Part shown: positions 16,334-27,143 of the stretch, piece after piece | Numbering within the stretch: position 1 is the stretch's first letter | Layout: every line of letters begins with the position of its first letter | DNA from: a marine actinobacterium PHSC20C1 | Lineage (GTDB): Bacteria > Actinomycetota > Actinomycetes > Actinomycetales > Microbacteriaceae | Direction: 5' to 3' | Assembly (NCBI GenBank): GCA_000153145.1 | Contig: CH672415.1 | Location: 827,208-891,207, forward strand | Length of the DNA stretch: 64,000 bases | Made by a program: the position numbers and the translations under genes | The notes under the pieces: model-generated | What the model was told of the DNA's origin: nothing | The model's input: the letters and a program-made list of their open reading frames with translations, nothing else | The model's database searches: none

Positions 16334-17943
16334 CGTATGGCCGTCTCTGCTTGGTTCTCTGCTTGGTTCTCTGCCGGATTTCGATCCTCGGCTGGGAAAC
16401 GATCTTCGGCGGGAATGAAGGCTCCGGCCACGTTTACGGCCGCCCAGCGCGTGGAAAAGGCGAGCTCTTCGTGTGTCCCGGGGTAGTCAGTGCGTTCGTG
16501 AGCACCACGTGACTCCTTGCGACGGAGCGCCGCAACAACAACCAGTCGAGCAATGTCGAGGAGATTGGCATTTTCGGCACCCTCAACGGTATTCGCCTCG
16601 GAGTGCCAGCTCGCGAGGATTGCGGCTGCTTCTTCAAGGCGGGTCGCATCACGCTCGAGACCGACGTGCGTCCACATGAGTTCGCGCAACTGACCGCGCG
16701 TGAACGACTCTTTACCGGTGATTTCGAACTGGGGCTCCACAGCGTCGACCTCGATCGCACGCTGGGGCTCATTGAGCGCATCGGCTGCACGCCAAGCGAA
16801 GACCAAAGACTCGAGCAGCGAGTTTGAGGCGAGGCGATTTGCTCCGTGAACACCGGTGCAGGATGCTTCGCCAACCGCATAGAGTCCGCGAACGCTTGTG
16901 CGACCAGAAATGTCGGTACGGATGCCACCCATCCAGTAGTGAGCTGCTGGCGTGACGGGAATGGGCTGGGTTCCCCACTCGAAGCCGTGCTCGGCGCATA
17001 CTTCGGTGATTCCGGGGAATCGCGTGGCGAGGAACTCCACACCGAGGCCAGTGGCATCGAGCATGATCGGTCGACCGCCTTGCTTTTCCATTGCTCGAGC
17101 AATGCCACGCGCAACAACGTCGCGTGGGGCAAGCTCGCCATCGGGGTGCACGTCGAACATGAAGCGTTTGCCGTGTTCATCGAGCAGCGTTGCACCTTCT
17201 CCGCGAACCGCTTCAGAGACGAGCGGGTTGCCGGGGACCGCGAGCGAAGTGGGGTGGAATTGAAAGAACTCGACATCGGCGAGCGCAGCCCCGGCACGGT
17301 AGGCGGCGGCAACCCCATCTCCGGTCGTCACGAAGGGGTTTGTTGTGTGTTTGTAGAGCTGGCCTGCTCCGCCACTGGCGATCACTACAACGTCGCCATC
17401 AATCACGCGTGAGTTCCCATCAGGGGCGATCACGTCAATCCCGGTGACTCGGGGTTTTCCATCGGCGTCGGTCTCGGTGACGAGGTCGCGCATGAAGGTG
17501 TACGCGTAAGTCTCAACCGCGAGGGCACGGACCGCACGCACAAGCGCGACCTCGATCGCAAGGCCCGTGGCATCTCCGCCGGCGTGGATTACTCGACGTG
17601 AGGAGTGGGCTGCTTCGTGACCTCGATCGAGTTCGCCATTCGCGATGCGGTCGAAATCCACACCGAGCGAAATCAGTTCTTGCACCCGCAATGGACCCTC
17701 GCTGCACAACACTTCAACAGCATCCCGCTCGCAGAGACCGGCGCCAGCACGCATAGTGTCGGCAACGTGGCTCGCAATCGAGTCGTCCGGGAACAGAACC
17801 GCAGCAATACCGCCCTGTGCGTACTTAGTGTTGCTCTCTGCGAGTTCTGATTTGGTCACAAGAACCACATCGTGGTGAGCACTCGCTCGGTACGCGGTGA
17901 TGAGCCCTGCAATGCCTGTGCCGACAACAATGACCCTGGCCAC
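16330..17943 (-). CDS. nadB: L-aspartate oxidase
   Basis: FAD enzyme that oxidises L-aspartate to iminoaspartate for quinolinate synthesis, 537 aa. The dinucleotide fold begins at the N-terminus (VIVVGTGIAGLITAYRA). Next are the flavin-contacting segments SNTKYAQGGIAAVL and SSRRVIHAGGDATG, and the substrate-site stretch FFQFHPTS. The HYWMGGIRTDISGRTSV segment and a helical C-terminal domain complete it. The start is GTG at 17943, two bases after the nadA stop. The C-terminus ends in an odd degenerate repeat, EDRFPAEDRNPAENQAENQ, probably a recent short duplication. Confidence 0.95.
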   Translation of the reverse strand: MARVIVVGTGIAGLITAYRASAHHDVVLVTKSELAESNTKYAQGGIAAVLFPDDSIASHVADTMRAGAGLCERDAVEVLCSEGPLRVQELISLGVDFDRIANGELDRGHEAAHSSRRVIHAGGDATGLAIEVALVRAVRALAVETYAYTFMRDLVTETDADGKPRVTGIDVIAPDGNSRVIDGDVVVIASGGAGQLYKHTTNPFVTTGDGVAAAYRAGAALADVEFFQFHPTSLAVPGNPLVSEAVRGEGATLLDEHGKRFMFDVHPDGELAPRDVVARGIARAMEKQGGRPIMLDATGLGVEFLATRFPGITEVCAEHGFEWGTQPIPVTPAAHYWMGGIRTDISGRTSVRGLYAVGEASCTGVHGANRLASNSLLESLVFAWRAADALNEPQRAIEVDAVEPQFEITGKESFTRGQLRELMWTHVGLERDATRLEEAAAILASWHSEANTVEGAENANLLDIARLVVVAALRRKESRGAHERTDYPGTHEELAFSTRWAAVNVAGAFIPAEDRFPAEDRNPAENQAENQAETAIR

Positions 17944-17945
17944 GG

Positions 17946-19235
17946 TTATGCCTCTTTCGTAGCGACCGGTGGCTTGGCAGCGAGCATCCGCTCAAGGGCA
18001 ACCCTGGCGGGTTCTGCAACATCCTCAGAGACCGTGATCTGGTTCAGAACTTCACCACGAACGAGACCTTCGAGCACCCAGGCAAGGTAGCCGGGGTGGA
18101 TGCGGTACATGGTCGAGCATGGGCACACCACGGGATCGAGGCAGAAAATCGTGTGCTGCGGGTTCTCGGCGGCCAGTCGGTTCACCATGTTGATTTCGGT
18201 GCCGATTGCGAACGTCGTCGGCTCGGTCGCGGCGGCAACGGCCTTCTGAATGTAGTCGGTCGACCCTGCCTCATCTGCGGCATCCACGACAGGCATCGGG
18301 CACTCGGGGTGCACGATCACACGGACACCGGGATGCTCGGCGCGGGCCTTCTCAATCTGGCCGACGGTGAAGCGCTTGTGCACGCTGCAGAAGCCGTGCC
18401 AGAGCACGACCTTCGCTTCGTCGAGAGTCTGAGTGTCGTTTCCACCGAGCGGCTTGTTGGGGTTCCACATCGGCATGAGATCGGTCGAGATGCCCATCTT
18501 CTTCGCCGTATTGCGACCCAGGTGCTGGTCAGGGAAGAACAGCACGCGCTGACCACGCTCATAAGCCCACTCGAGCACGGTGGTGGCGTTCGAGCTTGTG
18601 CACACGATTCCGCCATTGCGGCCGCAGAAGCCCTTGAGCGCGGCAGACGAGTTCATATAGGTCACGGGGATGATCGGCACGCGGCCATCGGCATCCGGCT
18701 CGGTTCCGTAAATCTCGGTGAGCTGCTCCCAGCACTCTTCAACAGAATCGATGTCGGCCATATCGGCCATCGAGCATCCGGCGGCGAGGTTCGGCAGAAT
18801 CACTGCCTGATCGGAGCGCGCGAGGATGTCTGCGGTCTCGGCCATGAAGTGCACGCCGCAGAACACGATCGCTTCCGCGTTTGGCACGGTCTGTGCGGCG
18901 TTGGCGAGTTGGAAAGAATCGCCCAAGAAGTCGGCGTGCCGAACGACCTCGTCGCGCTGGTAAAAGTGACCGAGAATGACCGCACGATCGCCGAGTGTTG
19001 CTTTGGCAGCAATGATTCTGGCGTGCAGGTCTTCGTTGGATGCCTTCTGGTACTCAACGGGCAACTGCCCCTGACGCGGTGCGCCTGTGGGGATTACGTC
19101 GCCCATCGAGGCGCCGGGGCCATAGCTGGGTACGCCGAGATCAAATGTCCAAGGACCATCTGCGAGTTCAGGCGCACAGGTTTCGCCATCACCGGTCGCG
19201 GTGATGCGCTGAATTGTCGAATCAATTGATGACAC
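17946..19235 (-). CDS. nadA: Quinolinate synthase NadA
   Basis: [4Fe-4S] enzyme that condenses iminoaspartate with dihydroxyacetone phosphate to quinolinate, 429 aa in the long actinobacterial form. The chosen GTG at 19235 follows AGGGAG at good spacing; the ATG at 19256 would lie further into nrtR. Conserved parts include VILGHFYQRDEVVRHADFLG, FCGVHFMAETADIL, the HPECPMPVV stretch and CLDPVVCPCSTMYRI, with cysteines suited to bind the cluster. It overlaps the end of the regulator gene by 14 bases and precedes nadB. Confidence 0.95.
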   Translation of the reverse strand: MSSIDSTIQRITATGDGETCAPELADGPWTFDLGVPSYGPGASMGDVIPTGAPRQGQLPVEYQKASNEDLHARIIAAKATLGDRAVILGHFYQRDEVVRHADFLGDSFQLANAAQTVPNAEAIVFCGVHFMAETADILARSDQAVILPNLAAGCSMADMADIDSVEECWEQLTEIYGTEPDADGRVPIIPVTYMNSSAALKGFCGRNGGIVCTSSNATTVLEWAYERGQRVLFFPDQHLGRNTAKKMGISTDLMPMWNPNKPLGGNDTQTLDEAKVVLWHGFCSVHKRFTVGQIEKARAEHPGVRVIVHPECPMPVVDAADEAGSTDYIQKAVAAATEPTTFAIGTEINMVNRLAAENPQHTIFCLDPVVCPCSTMYRIHPGYLAWVLEGLVRGEVLNQITVSEDVAEPARVALERMLAAKPPVATKEA

Positions 19236-19938
19236 GAGTACTCCCTGTCTTTTCATGCCCCAGCGGGCCGTTATCGACGAGCTCTACGCCCTCGTCATAG
19301 CGGTACAGCCTCGGCGGCCGGTGACGTCCACCCGAGACAACGTGGTTTGTGGGTACGAGCGTGCCCGAGTTCTCAATCTGGCGGCGGAAGTTTGCCGGGT
19401 CGAGTTCCCGCTGCAGCACAGCCTCGTGTACGAGCCGCAATTCGCTCAGCGTGAAGGTCTCACCAAGGAAGGCGCGCGCGATTCGCGAGTACTCCATCTT
19501 GGTGCGCAGTCGCCAGAGGGCGTAGTCAATGATGACGTTGTGATCGAAGGCCAGCTCGGGAAGGCTGTCGGCGGCGAACCAGCGCACGTTTACGCCCTCG
19601 GCTGCGCGCTCTGCCTCTTCCTGCCGCACAAGCGCCCAGTAAATGATGGAGACCACTCGACTGTTGATCGAACGTTCTACATCACCGAAGGCATAGAGCT
19701 GTTCGAGGTAGGCGGGTTCGAGTGCGGTGGTTTCGAGCAGATTGCGAGCCGCAGCATCCGCCAAGCTCTCGTCGTTGGCAACCCAACCGCCGGGTAGTGC
19801 CCACTGACCGGCGAATGGTTCACGGGTGCGGCGCACCAGCGGGATCCAGAGGGCGCTCTGTCCAGACTCCGGAATGGGGCGAAGCGCGAAGATCACAGTA
19901 GAAACGGCGAGTGAGATCTTTTGTTCGCTCTTGTTCAT
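19222..19938 (-). CDS. nrtR: NrtR-like NUDIX transcriptional regulator of NAD synthesis
   Basis: A 238-aa two-domain protein. The NUDIX-like N-terminal domain has GQWALPGGWVANDESLADAA; its NUDIX box is degenerate (ARNLLETTALE in place of REL..ETG), as expected of a sensor. A C-terminal winged helix of the NrtR type (TLSELRLVHEAVLQRELDPANFRR) follows. NrtR proteins bind ADP-ribose-type ligands and repress NAD genes. The chosen ATG at 19938 follows AAGGGGG; the ATG at 19962 has no such site. It heads the nadA-nadB-nadC-nifS operon and probably autoregulates it. Confidence 0.86.
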   Translation of the reverse strand: MNKSEQKISLAVSTVIFALRPIPESGQSALWIPLVRRTREPFAGQWALPGGWVANDESLADAAARNLLETTALEPAYLEQLYAFGDVERSINSRVVSIIYWALVRQEEAERAAEGVNVRWFAADSLPELAFDHNVIIDYALWRLRTKMEYSRIARAFLGETFTLSELRLVHEAVLQRELDPANFRRQIENSGTLVPTNHVVSGGRHRPPRLYRYDEGVELVDNGPLGHEKTGSTRVIN

Positions 19939-19955
19939 CGCCGCCCCCTTAGTAA

Positions 19956-20005
19956 GTGTCATGTTGACCTGAACACAGAATACACGTTAAAGTCAGTCCG
20001 ACCAA
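19956..20005 (-). promoter_or_regulatory. Promoter of the nrtR-nad operon with imperfect operator
   Basis: On the minus strand a TTGGTC -35 (20000-20005), a 17-base spacer and a TATTCT -10 (19977-19982) precede nrtR. Just downstream, at 19956-19976, is an imperfect dyad beginning GTGTTCA and ending TGACAC, where the transcript would start. This is a plausible repressor site for NrtR; the match to any known NrtR motif is not established. Confidence 0.4.
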
Positions 20006-20018
20006 AACGGCGAACGGA

Positions 20019-20831
20019 CTAGCTGGAAGAGGTACTCGGGGCGTCGACAGCGCCACCGAAACGTCGCGTGCGCTTGGCGTAAATCTCAATCGCGTACCAC
20101 AACTGCTCACGAGTGAAATCAGGCCACAGCGTGTCTAAAAACACCATCTCGGCGTACGCGCTCTGCCACGGCATGAAGTTGCTCATCCGCTGCTCCCCCG
20201 ACGACCGCACAAACAGGTCAACGTCGGGCAGTTGCGGCTGATAAAGACGCCTCTGGATGAGCTTCTCCGTGACGGCAGACGGCTTCAACTTGCCTGCCGC
20301 AACATCATCCGCGATCGAACGTACGGCATCCGCGATCTCATTGCGGCCGCCATAGTTGACACACATTGTGAGAGTCAGGGTGTCGTTCTTGTCAGTGAGC
20401 TTCTCGGCGAACTGCAATTCCTTGATCACGGAGGTCCACAAACGCGGTCGCCGGCCCGCCCAACGCACGCGCACTCCCCACTCATTGAGCTGGTCGCGGC
20501 GACGGTGCAACACATCGCGATTGAAACCCATGAGAAACCGCACCTCTTCGGGGGACCGACTCCAATTCTCGGTCGAGAAGGCGTACACACTCACATGCTT
20601 GACACCGATTTGGATGGCGCCGGCAACAACATCGAGCAGGCTCGCCTCCCCCGCCTTGTGACCCTCGACCCGCGTCAGTCCGCGCGCATTTGCCCAACGG
20701 CCATTGCCATCCATGACGATAGCGATGTGCTCAGGAACGGCACCCTTGGGCAGACTCGGTGGGTGGATGCCTGTCCAATCAAGCGGACGAAAATCTTCGG
20801 CATCCTTGTGAGTTTTTGCTACGCGGCTCAT
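20019..20831 (-). CDS. uppS: Isoprenyl transferase (undecaprenyl/decaprenyl diphosphate synthase, UppS family)
   Basis: cis-Prenyltransferase making the polyprenyl diphosphate carrier for cell-wall precursors, 270 aa. The substrate site is clear: [17 protein letters not shown] with catalytic Asp41, then [15 protein letters not shown] and the C-terminal [20 protein letters not shown]. The chosen ATG at 20831 overlaps the recO stop (ATGA); a longer reading from 20954 is recO's shadow. Chain length is not readable from the sequence; actinobacteria commonly have more than one such enzyme. Confidence 0.94.
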   Translation of the reverse strand: MSRVAKTHKDAEDFRPLDWTGIHPPSLPKGAVPEHIAIVMDGNGRWANARGLTRVEGHKAGEASLLDVVAGAIQIGVKHVSVYAFSTENWSRSPEEVRFLMGFNRDVLHRRRDQLNEWGVRVRWAGRRPRLWTSVIKELQFAEKLTDKNDTLTLTMCVNYGGRNEIADAVRSIADDVAAGKLKPSAVTEKLIQRRLYQPQLPDVDLFVRSSGEQRMSNFMPWQSAYAEMVFLDTLWPDFTREQLWYAIEIYAKRTRRFGGAVDAPSTSSS

Positions 20832-21556
20832 GCGCTCCGATCCACATGCTGAATGGAACGAAGACTGCGTTCCAAATGAAATTGGGCATAAGCGGCAACG
20901 ACGCCGCTGGCTTGCGAGCGCGAACGTTCGTCGGCGGCCTCGGCAACATCCCATGTTCCCGCCAGCAGTGCGCCGAGCAGTTCTAGCGTGTCTTCGCTCA
21001 AACGCGGAGCACCAGGAGGGGCAACCTCATCGGAAACCACACCGCCCATCTGGGCTACGAAGACCGAGTGCGGACCTGGCGCACCGGTCACAGCACAATC
21101 GACAAAACTCGGCGCCCAGCCGGCAATCGAGAGGCTGCGCAGCAGATAAGAATCAAGCGTCAGGCTGGGATTGTGCTCCCGCCGCGCGAGCGAACGCAAC
21201 GCGCCAACCAACAGGAGATATTGCTGCAGCGAGCCGTCATCATCCGTGACCTTATCGGCCGTTTCGACCATCACACTCGCTGCCGTGTAGCTCGCATAAT
21301 CGGCGGTGATATCTGAGCCGTAGGACCCGAGTGACTCAGCCTGCTGAATGATGTCGAGGCTGCGCCCGATGTAACACTGAATGTCGGCGACCATAAAGGG
21401 TTCAAGCCGCGCCCCAAACTTTGAGGCAGTACGACGCACCCCTTTTGCTACCGCGCGAATCTTTCCGTGCTCTCGCGACAACATGGTGACGATGCGGTCT
21501 GCTTCACCCAATTTATGGGTGCGCAGCACGACGGCTTCATCACGATAGGTAGGCAC
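20828..21556 (-). CDS. recO: DNA repair protein RecO
   Basis: RecF-pathway mediator that helps load RecA on SSB-coated DNA, 242 aa. The N-terminal OB fold begins [25 protein letters not shown] and continues with [24 protein letters not shown], both typical. A helical region follows; the usual zinc-site cysteines of RecO are reduced here to a lone DCAVTG stretch. The start is GTG at 21556. It is coupled to uppS through an ATGA overlap. In many actinobacteria leuA lies just upstream of recO; here about 3.7 kb of accessory genes lie between them. Confidence 0.93.
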   Translation of the reverse strand: MPTYRDEAVVLRTHKLGEADRIVTMLSREHGKIRAVAKGVRRTASKFGARLEPFMVADIQCYIGRSLDIIQQAESLGSYGSDITADYASYTAASVMVETADKVTDDDGSLQQYLLLVGALRSLARREHNPSLTLDSYLLRSLSIAGWAPSFVDCAVTGAPGPHSVFVAQMGGVVSDEVAPPGAPRLSEDTLELLGALLAGTWDVAEAADERSRSQASGVVAAYAQFHLERSLRSIQHVDRSA

Positions 21557-21709
21557 CCGTCAAGTATCCCCCTGTTGCTGGCTCTTTGCCTCAGCGACCG
21601 CCCGCAGCGACCACGTTTTTGGCCAGCCCTATCTGCCAACAGCGTTACCGGTAGATTGTGAACGACGCACTGAAACTATGAGACACGCGAACGCGGCACA
21701 AGGAAGAGC

Positions 21710-22459
21710 ATGATGATTCTGGTCACCGGTGCAACCGGCAGTCTCGGCCGCCACACTGTCGATCTGCTGCTGCAATCGGGATACAGCGTGCGTGGGCTCA
21801 GCCGCCACCCCGGCCCAGGCAATGTGGTTGCCGACCTGAGTACAGGAGTAGGGCTTGCGGATGCTCTCGCCGGAGTCACCACTGTCGTGCACTTGGCCAC
21901 GGGCGCGAATTCTCACGATTCGCAGCAGACACGGCAGCTCTTGAGGGCATTTGCCGCGCATCCCGTCAAGCACCTCATCTTTATGTCAATCGTTGGCGTG
22001 GATCGGCACTCCTTCTCCTACTATCGAGACAAGTACCTCAGCGAGCAACTAATCGCTGATTCGGGAATCCCGTACACGATTCTTCGCGCCACTCAGTTTC
22101 ATAGTTTTGTGGCACGACTGTTCACGGGTCAGCAACGACTACCGGTGACAATCGTTCCTCGCTTTAGCGTGCAGCCCGTCGCAGTCGAAGAGGTCGCCGA
22201 ACGCGTGATCGAGCTCGTCGATGCTGGCCCAAGCCAGCGAGTTCCGGACTTTGCTGGACCGGAACAGTTGAGCTTCCGCGAGCTCGCACAGCAGTGGAAT
22301 GCTGCTCATTCTCGTCGTCGGCCCGTGTGGGCAATCCCGTTTCCTGGCGCCGCTGGTCGATCGTTTCGTGAGGGCGTTCATCTTTCGGCGCTTCCCGGTG
22401 ATGCGCACGTGCCGTTTTCTGCCTTCGCGCACGAGCACGCTCAGACCAAGGGTTTGTAA
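21710..22459 (+). CDS. NmrA-like NAD(P)-binding protein (atypical SDR)
   Basis: A 249-aa Rossmann-fold protein with the cofactor motif VTGATGSLGRHTVDLL at the N-terminus. Further on are the VVHLATGA strand, SIVGVDRHSFSYYRDKYLSE, with a YxxxK-like arrangement, and SGIPYTILRATQFHSF, all typical of NmrA/atypical SDR proteins. Members reduce quinones or act as redox sensors; no specific substrate is indicated. The start is one of two adjacent ATGs (21710 or 21713), after AAGGAAGAG. It is divergent from recO and followed by a 92-bp element. Confidence 0.83.
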   Translation: MMILVTGATGSLGRHTVDLLLQSGYSVRGLSRHPGPGNVVADLSTGVGLADALAGVTTVVHLATGANSHDSQQTRQLLRAFAAHPVKHLIFMSIVGVDRHSFSYYRDKYLSEQLIADSGIPYTILRATQFHSFVARLFTGQQRLPVTIVPRFSVQPVAVEEVAERVIELVDAGPSQRVPDFAGPEQLSFRELAQQWNAAHSRRRPVWAIPFPGAAGRSFREGVHLSALPGDAHVPFSAFAHEHAQTKGL

Positions 22460-22543
22460 CTACGCCAAAGTTTGCTGAGGTATCAGCGCGCCGCCGGCGA
22501 ACCTACACTCGCGCCCTCAGCATGTCGGCCGTCCCGATTTTTT

Positions 22544-22635
22544 CGGAAACTCAGGAAATCCACGCAGGTAGATGTAACGAAGCACCAGTTTTCAGGGTTC
22601 AAGTCACGGCTCGCGCGAATTCTCCTGAGTTTCCG
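22544..22635. repeat. 92-bp inverted-terminal element, copy C
   Basis: The left end CGGAAACTCAGGA (22544-22556) is an exact inverse of the right end TCCTGAGTTTCCG (22623-22635). The first 18 bases are identical to the left arm of copy A at 9519. Total length is again 92 bp, with an unrelated interior. It lies between the NmrA-like and TRIC-family genes, outside any coding sequence. Confidence 0.85.
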
Positions 22636-22723
22636 ATGGTCGCACTCGCGCTGCGGCGCGCCGATTGCAGGCTTGCCCGCCGCACAACTGAGAACGCTGC
22701 CTCACGCATGGTACGAATAGTGC

Positions 22724-23380
22724 GTGAACGAGACTTTCGAGATTCCGCTGTGGGCTGGACTGTTGGCCGTCGGTGTCGGCGCAATGCAAGGCGCGATGTT
22801 CGCTTCCCAGTTTCGCGACCGCCGGCTCGACCTTCTGGGCATCGCAATTATTGGAATTTCGACGGGGTTCGGCGGCGGAATGGTCCGCGATATTGTGCTC
22901 GATGAGATCCCCGCCGTTCTCACAACAAACTGGTATCTCATTGTCGCGACGGGAGCCGCACTCTTCGGGATGCTGCTCGAGAGACTCATAGCCCGCCTGG
23001 GTCCTGTCGTTACCGTGCTTGACGCGCTCACAATCGGACTCTTTGGCGCTATCGGAACCACGAAAGCGCTTTCAATTGGACTCCCCGAAGTACCTGCAGT
23101 CTTCGTGGGAGTTATCTCAGCCATCGGTGGGTCAATCTTGCGCGACATGCTCCTGTCACTGCCGATCGCACTCATGCATGTGGGATCGCTCTATGCGATT
23201 GCCGCAACAGCCGGCGCCACAAGTCTCGTAGTGATGCGCGCCTTCGACGTTCCCGTGTTTCTAGCCGCCACAATCTGCGTTGGACTCACGGTCGGAGTGC
23301 GCGTATTGGCGGTGCTGTTCAACTGGACGCTGCCCGAACAGCGCACCATCAGCGGCATGCCCAAGTTCCGTAGACCCTAG
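22724..23380 (+). CDS. TRIC-family (UPF0126/YadS-like) membrane channel protein
   Basis: A 218-aa integral membrane protein with about seven hydrophobic segments and the internal twofold repeat of the trimeric intracellular cation channel family. The duplicated signatures are GGGMVRDIVLDEIPAVL (about 48-64) and GGSILRDMLLSLPIALM (about 143-159). Bacterial and archaeal members can conduct monovalent cations; the physiological role here is unknown, and some relatives are suspected amino-acid transporters. It begins with GTG at 22724 and is a single gene convergent with the RCC1 protein. Confidence 0.9.
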   Translation: MNETFEIPLWAGLLAVGVGAMQGAMFASQFRDRRLDLLGIAIIGISTGFGGGMVRDIVLDEIPAVLTTNWYLIVATGAALFGMLLERLIARLGPVVTVLDALTIGLFGAIGTTKALSIGLPEVPAVFVGVISAIGGSILRDMLLSLPIALMHVGSLYAIAATAGATSLVVMRAFDVPVFLAATICVGLTVGVRVLAVLFNWTLPEQRTISGMPKFRRP

Positions 23381-23461
23381 TACGCACTTTGCCGCATCTG
23401 ACTACGCGGGTCTCTGTCAAGATCAGACGTCGCCGAGAGTGTCGGTATCTGCTCCCTACAA

Positions 23462-25036
23462 TCACTTGACTGTGGAGCGGTCGCGACGACCACGCGCTAC
23501 AAGCAACCCGACACCAAACGCCAGAAGCACCAGGGTAGATCCTGCGGCAATCAACAGTGTCGATGATCCCGTTTCGGCCAAAACGTCAGCTCCCGCTACG
23601 TTAGAGGCTTCAGAAAAGGTGAATCCGTCAATCGTCGTTCGTGCGTTGGCAAAACCAAACTGGGTGTACGAGACAATGACGTCAACCACGCCTGGCTCGT
23701 GGGCGGGAGCAACCACCGTCCATGAGCCGTTGGACTGGGACAACTCTGTGCCGACCACGCCACCAAAGCTCACTTCAGTGATCACAGGGAAGCGGGATAT
23801 CGCTACTGGCACCAGCGAACCATCGCTAGTGCCGTTCCCCAGCTGTCCAAAAGAATTAGCTCCCCAGGTGTAAGTGTTCTCGTCCGAAGCCGCGGTCAAC
23901 GAATGTAAGCCACCAGCCTCAATCCGCGTAAACGTCACGCCGTCTGGCGCCGTGACCATCACCGGCACCGTCGAAGTTGTGATCGTGTTGTTTCCCAACT
24001 GCCCGTTGACGTTCAATCCCCAAGCGTAGGCATTTCCATCAGCACCGATCGCCAGTGAATGGTCGGCACCGGCGGACACCTGCGTGACTGCCAGACCACC
24101 CATCGGTGAAACCAATACCGGTGCCAACGAGGAAGTTGTCGTAGCGTTTCCTAGCTGCCCTGAATCGTTGTTGCCCCAGGCATAGGCCTTGCCGTCGGAA
24201 CCCACCGCCAAAGAATGGAGGTCACCGGCTGACACTTGCGTGAACGATACCCCGGCAGGCGCCGAAACCAGCGCCGGCGCCGGGGTTCTGCTAATCGAGC
24301 CGATACCTAGTTGCCCTCCACGGGCCTCGCCCCAAGCATAGGTTTTGCCATTACTGCCAATGGCCAGCGAATGGCGGTCACCTGCTGACACTTGCGAGAA
24401 TGTCACGCCCGCGGGAACTGCGCCCGCGGACACCTTCAGCGGCACACTTGAGGCTAGGGTCGTGCCGTCCCCCAGCTGCCCACTGCGGTTATAGCCCCAA
24501 GAGTAGATATCTCCGTTTGAGCCCACCGCTAGCGAATGGAAGCCACCGGCCATTACCTGCGATATCGTCACACCGCTGGGTACCGCACCCGCCGACACCA
24601 GCAACGGAACCGAGGAACCTGTCGATGTACCGTTCCCCAACCGCCCGTCGGTGTTCCGACCCCAAGCGTAGGCATTTCCATCGGAGCCCACCGCTAGCGA
24701 ATGGTCGGCACCGGCGGAGACCTGCGTGAATGTCACGCCGTCCGGCGTCGACACCAGCACCGGCACTGACGAGTTCAGGATCGAATTGTTCCCCAGCTGC
24801 CCTGAGGAGTTATAGCCCCAAGCATAGATATTCCCATCAGAGCCCATAGCCAAGGAATGATTGATCCCGGCCGACACCTGAGTGAACACCACTCCAGGAA
24901 GGACCCCGGACACTGTGGTGCCGCCCGCGGTCGGGCCGGAACCAAAAGTTTCTGCCGGCGCGGCGAAAGCGGAACCACTCATACCAACGAGCAGCGCTGA
25001 GAGCGCAACAACACTGGCTACACGAAAAGAGAACAT
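23462..25036 (-). CDS. Secreted RCC1-repeat beta-propeller protein with LAETG wall-sorting signal
   Basis: A 524-aa surface protein. A signal peptide ends near AFA-26; a short GPTAGGTTVSG segment follows; then seven consecutive RCC1 repeats of 51-55 residues (about 50-420), each with QVSAG..HSLA.GSDG..YAWG...GQLG, enough for a full seven-bladed propeller. The next stretch (EVSFGG...WTVVAPAHEPGVVDVIVSY) reads like the second half of an IPT/TIG domain. The tail is a sortase-type LAETG, a hydrophobic helix and RGRRDR. LAXTG signals suit class E sortases. The role is unknown; adhesion or ligand binding is a guess. It is a single gene with AT-poor, repetitive coding sequence. Confidence 0.85.
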   Translation of the reverse strand: MFSFRVASVVALSALLVGMSGSAFAAPAETFGSGPTAGGTTVSGVLPGVVFTQVSAGINHSLAMGSDGNIYAWGYNSSGQLGNNSILNSSVPVLVSTPDGVTFTQVSAGADHSLAVGSDGNAYAWGRNTDGRLGNGTSTGSSVPLLVSAGAVPSGVTISQVMAGGFHSLAVGSNGDIYSWGYNRSGQLGDGTTLASSVPLKVSAGAVPAGVTFSQVSAGDRHSLAIGSNGKTYAWGEARGGQLGIGSISRTPAPALVSAPAGVSFTQVSAGDLHSLAVGSDGKAYAWGNNDSGQLGNATTTSSLAPVLVSPMGGLAVTQVSAGADHSLAIGADGNAYAWGLNVNGQLGNNTITTSTVPVMVTAPDGVTFTRIEAGGLHSLTAASDENTYTWGANSFGQLGNGTSDGSLVPVAISRFPVITEVSFGGVVGTELSQSNGSWTVVAPAHEPGVVDVIVSYTQFGFANARTTIDGFTFSEASNVAGADVLAETGSSTLLIAAGSTLVLLAFGVGLLVARGRRDRSTVK

Positions 25037-25178
25037 GACAGCTTTCTTCGGGCTGACTGGGCCGACTAGGGGCCACTACGGTAGAGGGTGCCGCGAGCTG
25101 GTGCTCCACTGCCCCAAAGGCCTAAAACCCTGAGGCTGGGCCGTAGGCCAACATGAAGGTGCTTTGACTTCGGGTAAT

Positions 25179-25211
25179 CCTGCGGTTGCCCGAGTCGTCT
25201 AGGGCCGCAGG
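25179..25211 (-). terminator. Possible leuA terminator hairpin
   Basis: The perfect arms CCTGCGG/CCGCAGG are separated by 19 bases in the 259-base gap between leuA and the RCC1 gene. The loop is long and no U-tract follows, so the call is weak. Confidence 0.3.
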
Positions 25212-25295
25212 AATTCCTTTGCGCAAGGCTATCGCCCTCAGCGCAAGTGCGACTGTATCTCACTATCGTGTCGTGGCCGCACTCGCTTAAGTGTT

Positions 25296-27092
<1,797 letters not shown>

Positions 27093-27143
27093 TCAAAGCC
27101 TTGTGGGCCACTCGTTACGGATCTGGTCAGCCAATGACAAACT

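Noticed and set aside
22460-22723. Short frames around element C
   Set aside because: They cross the 92-bp element, have no ribosome site and no similarity to known proteins.
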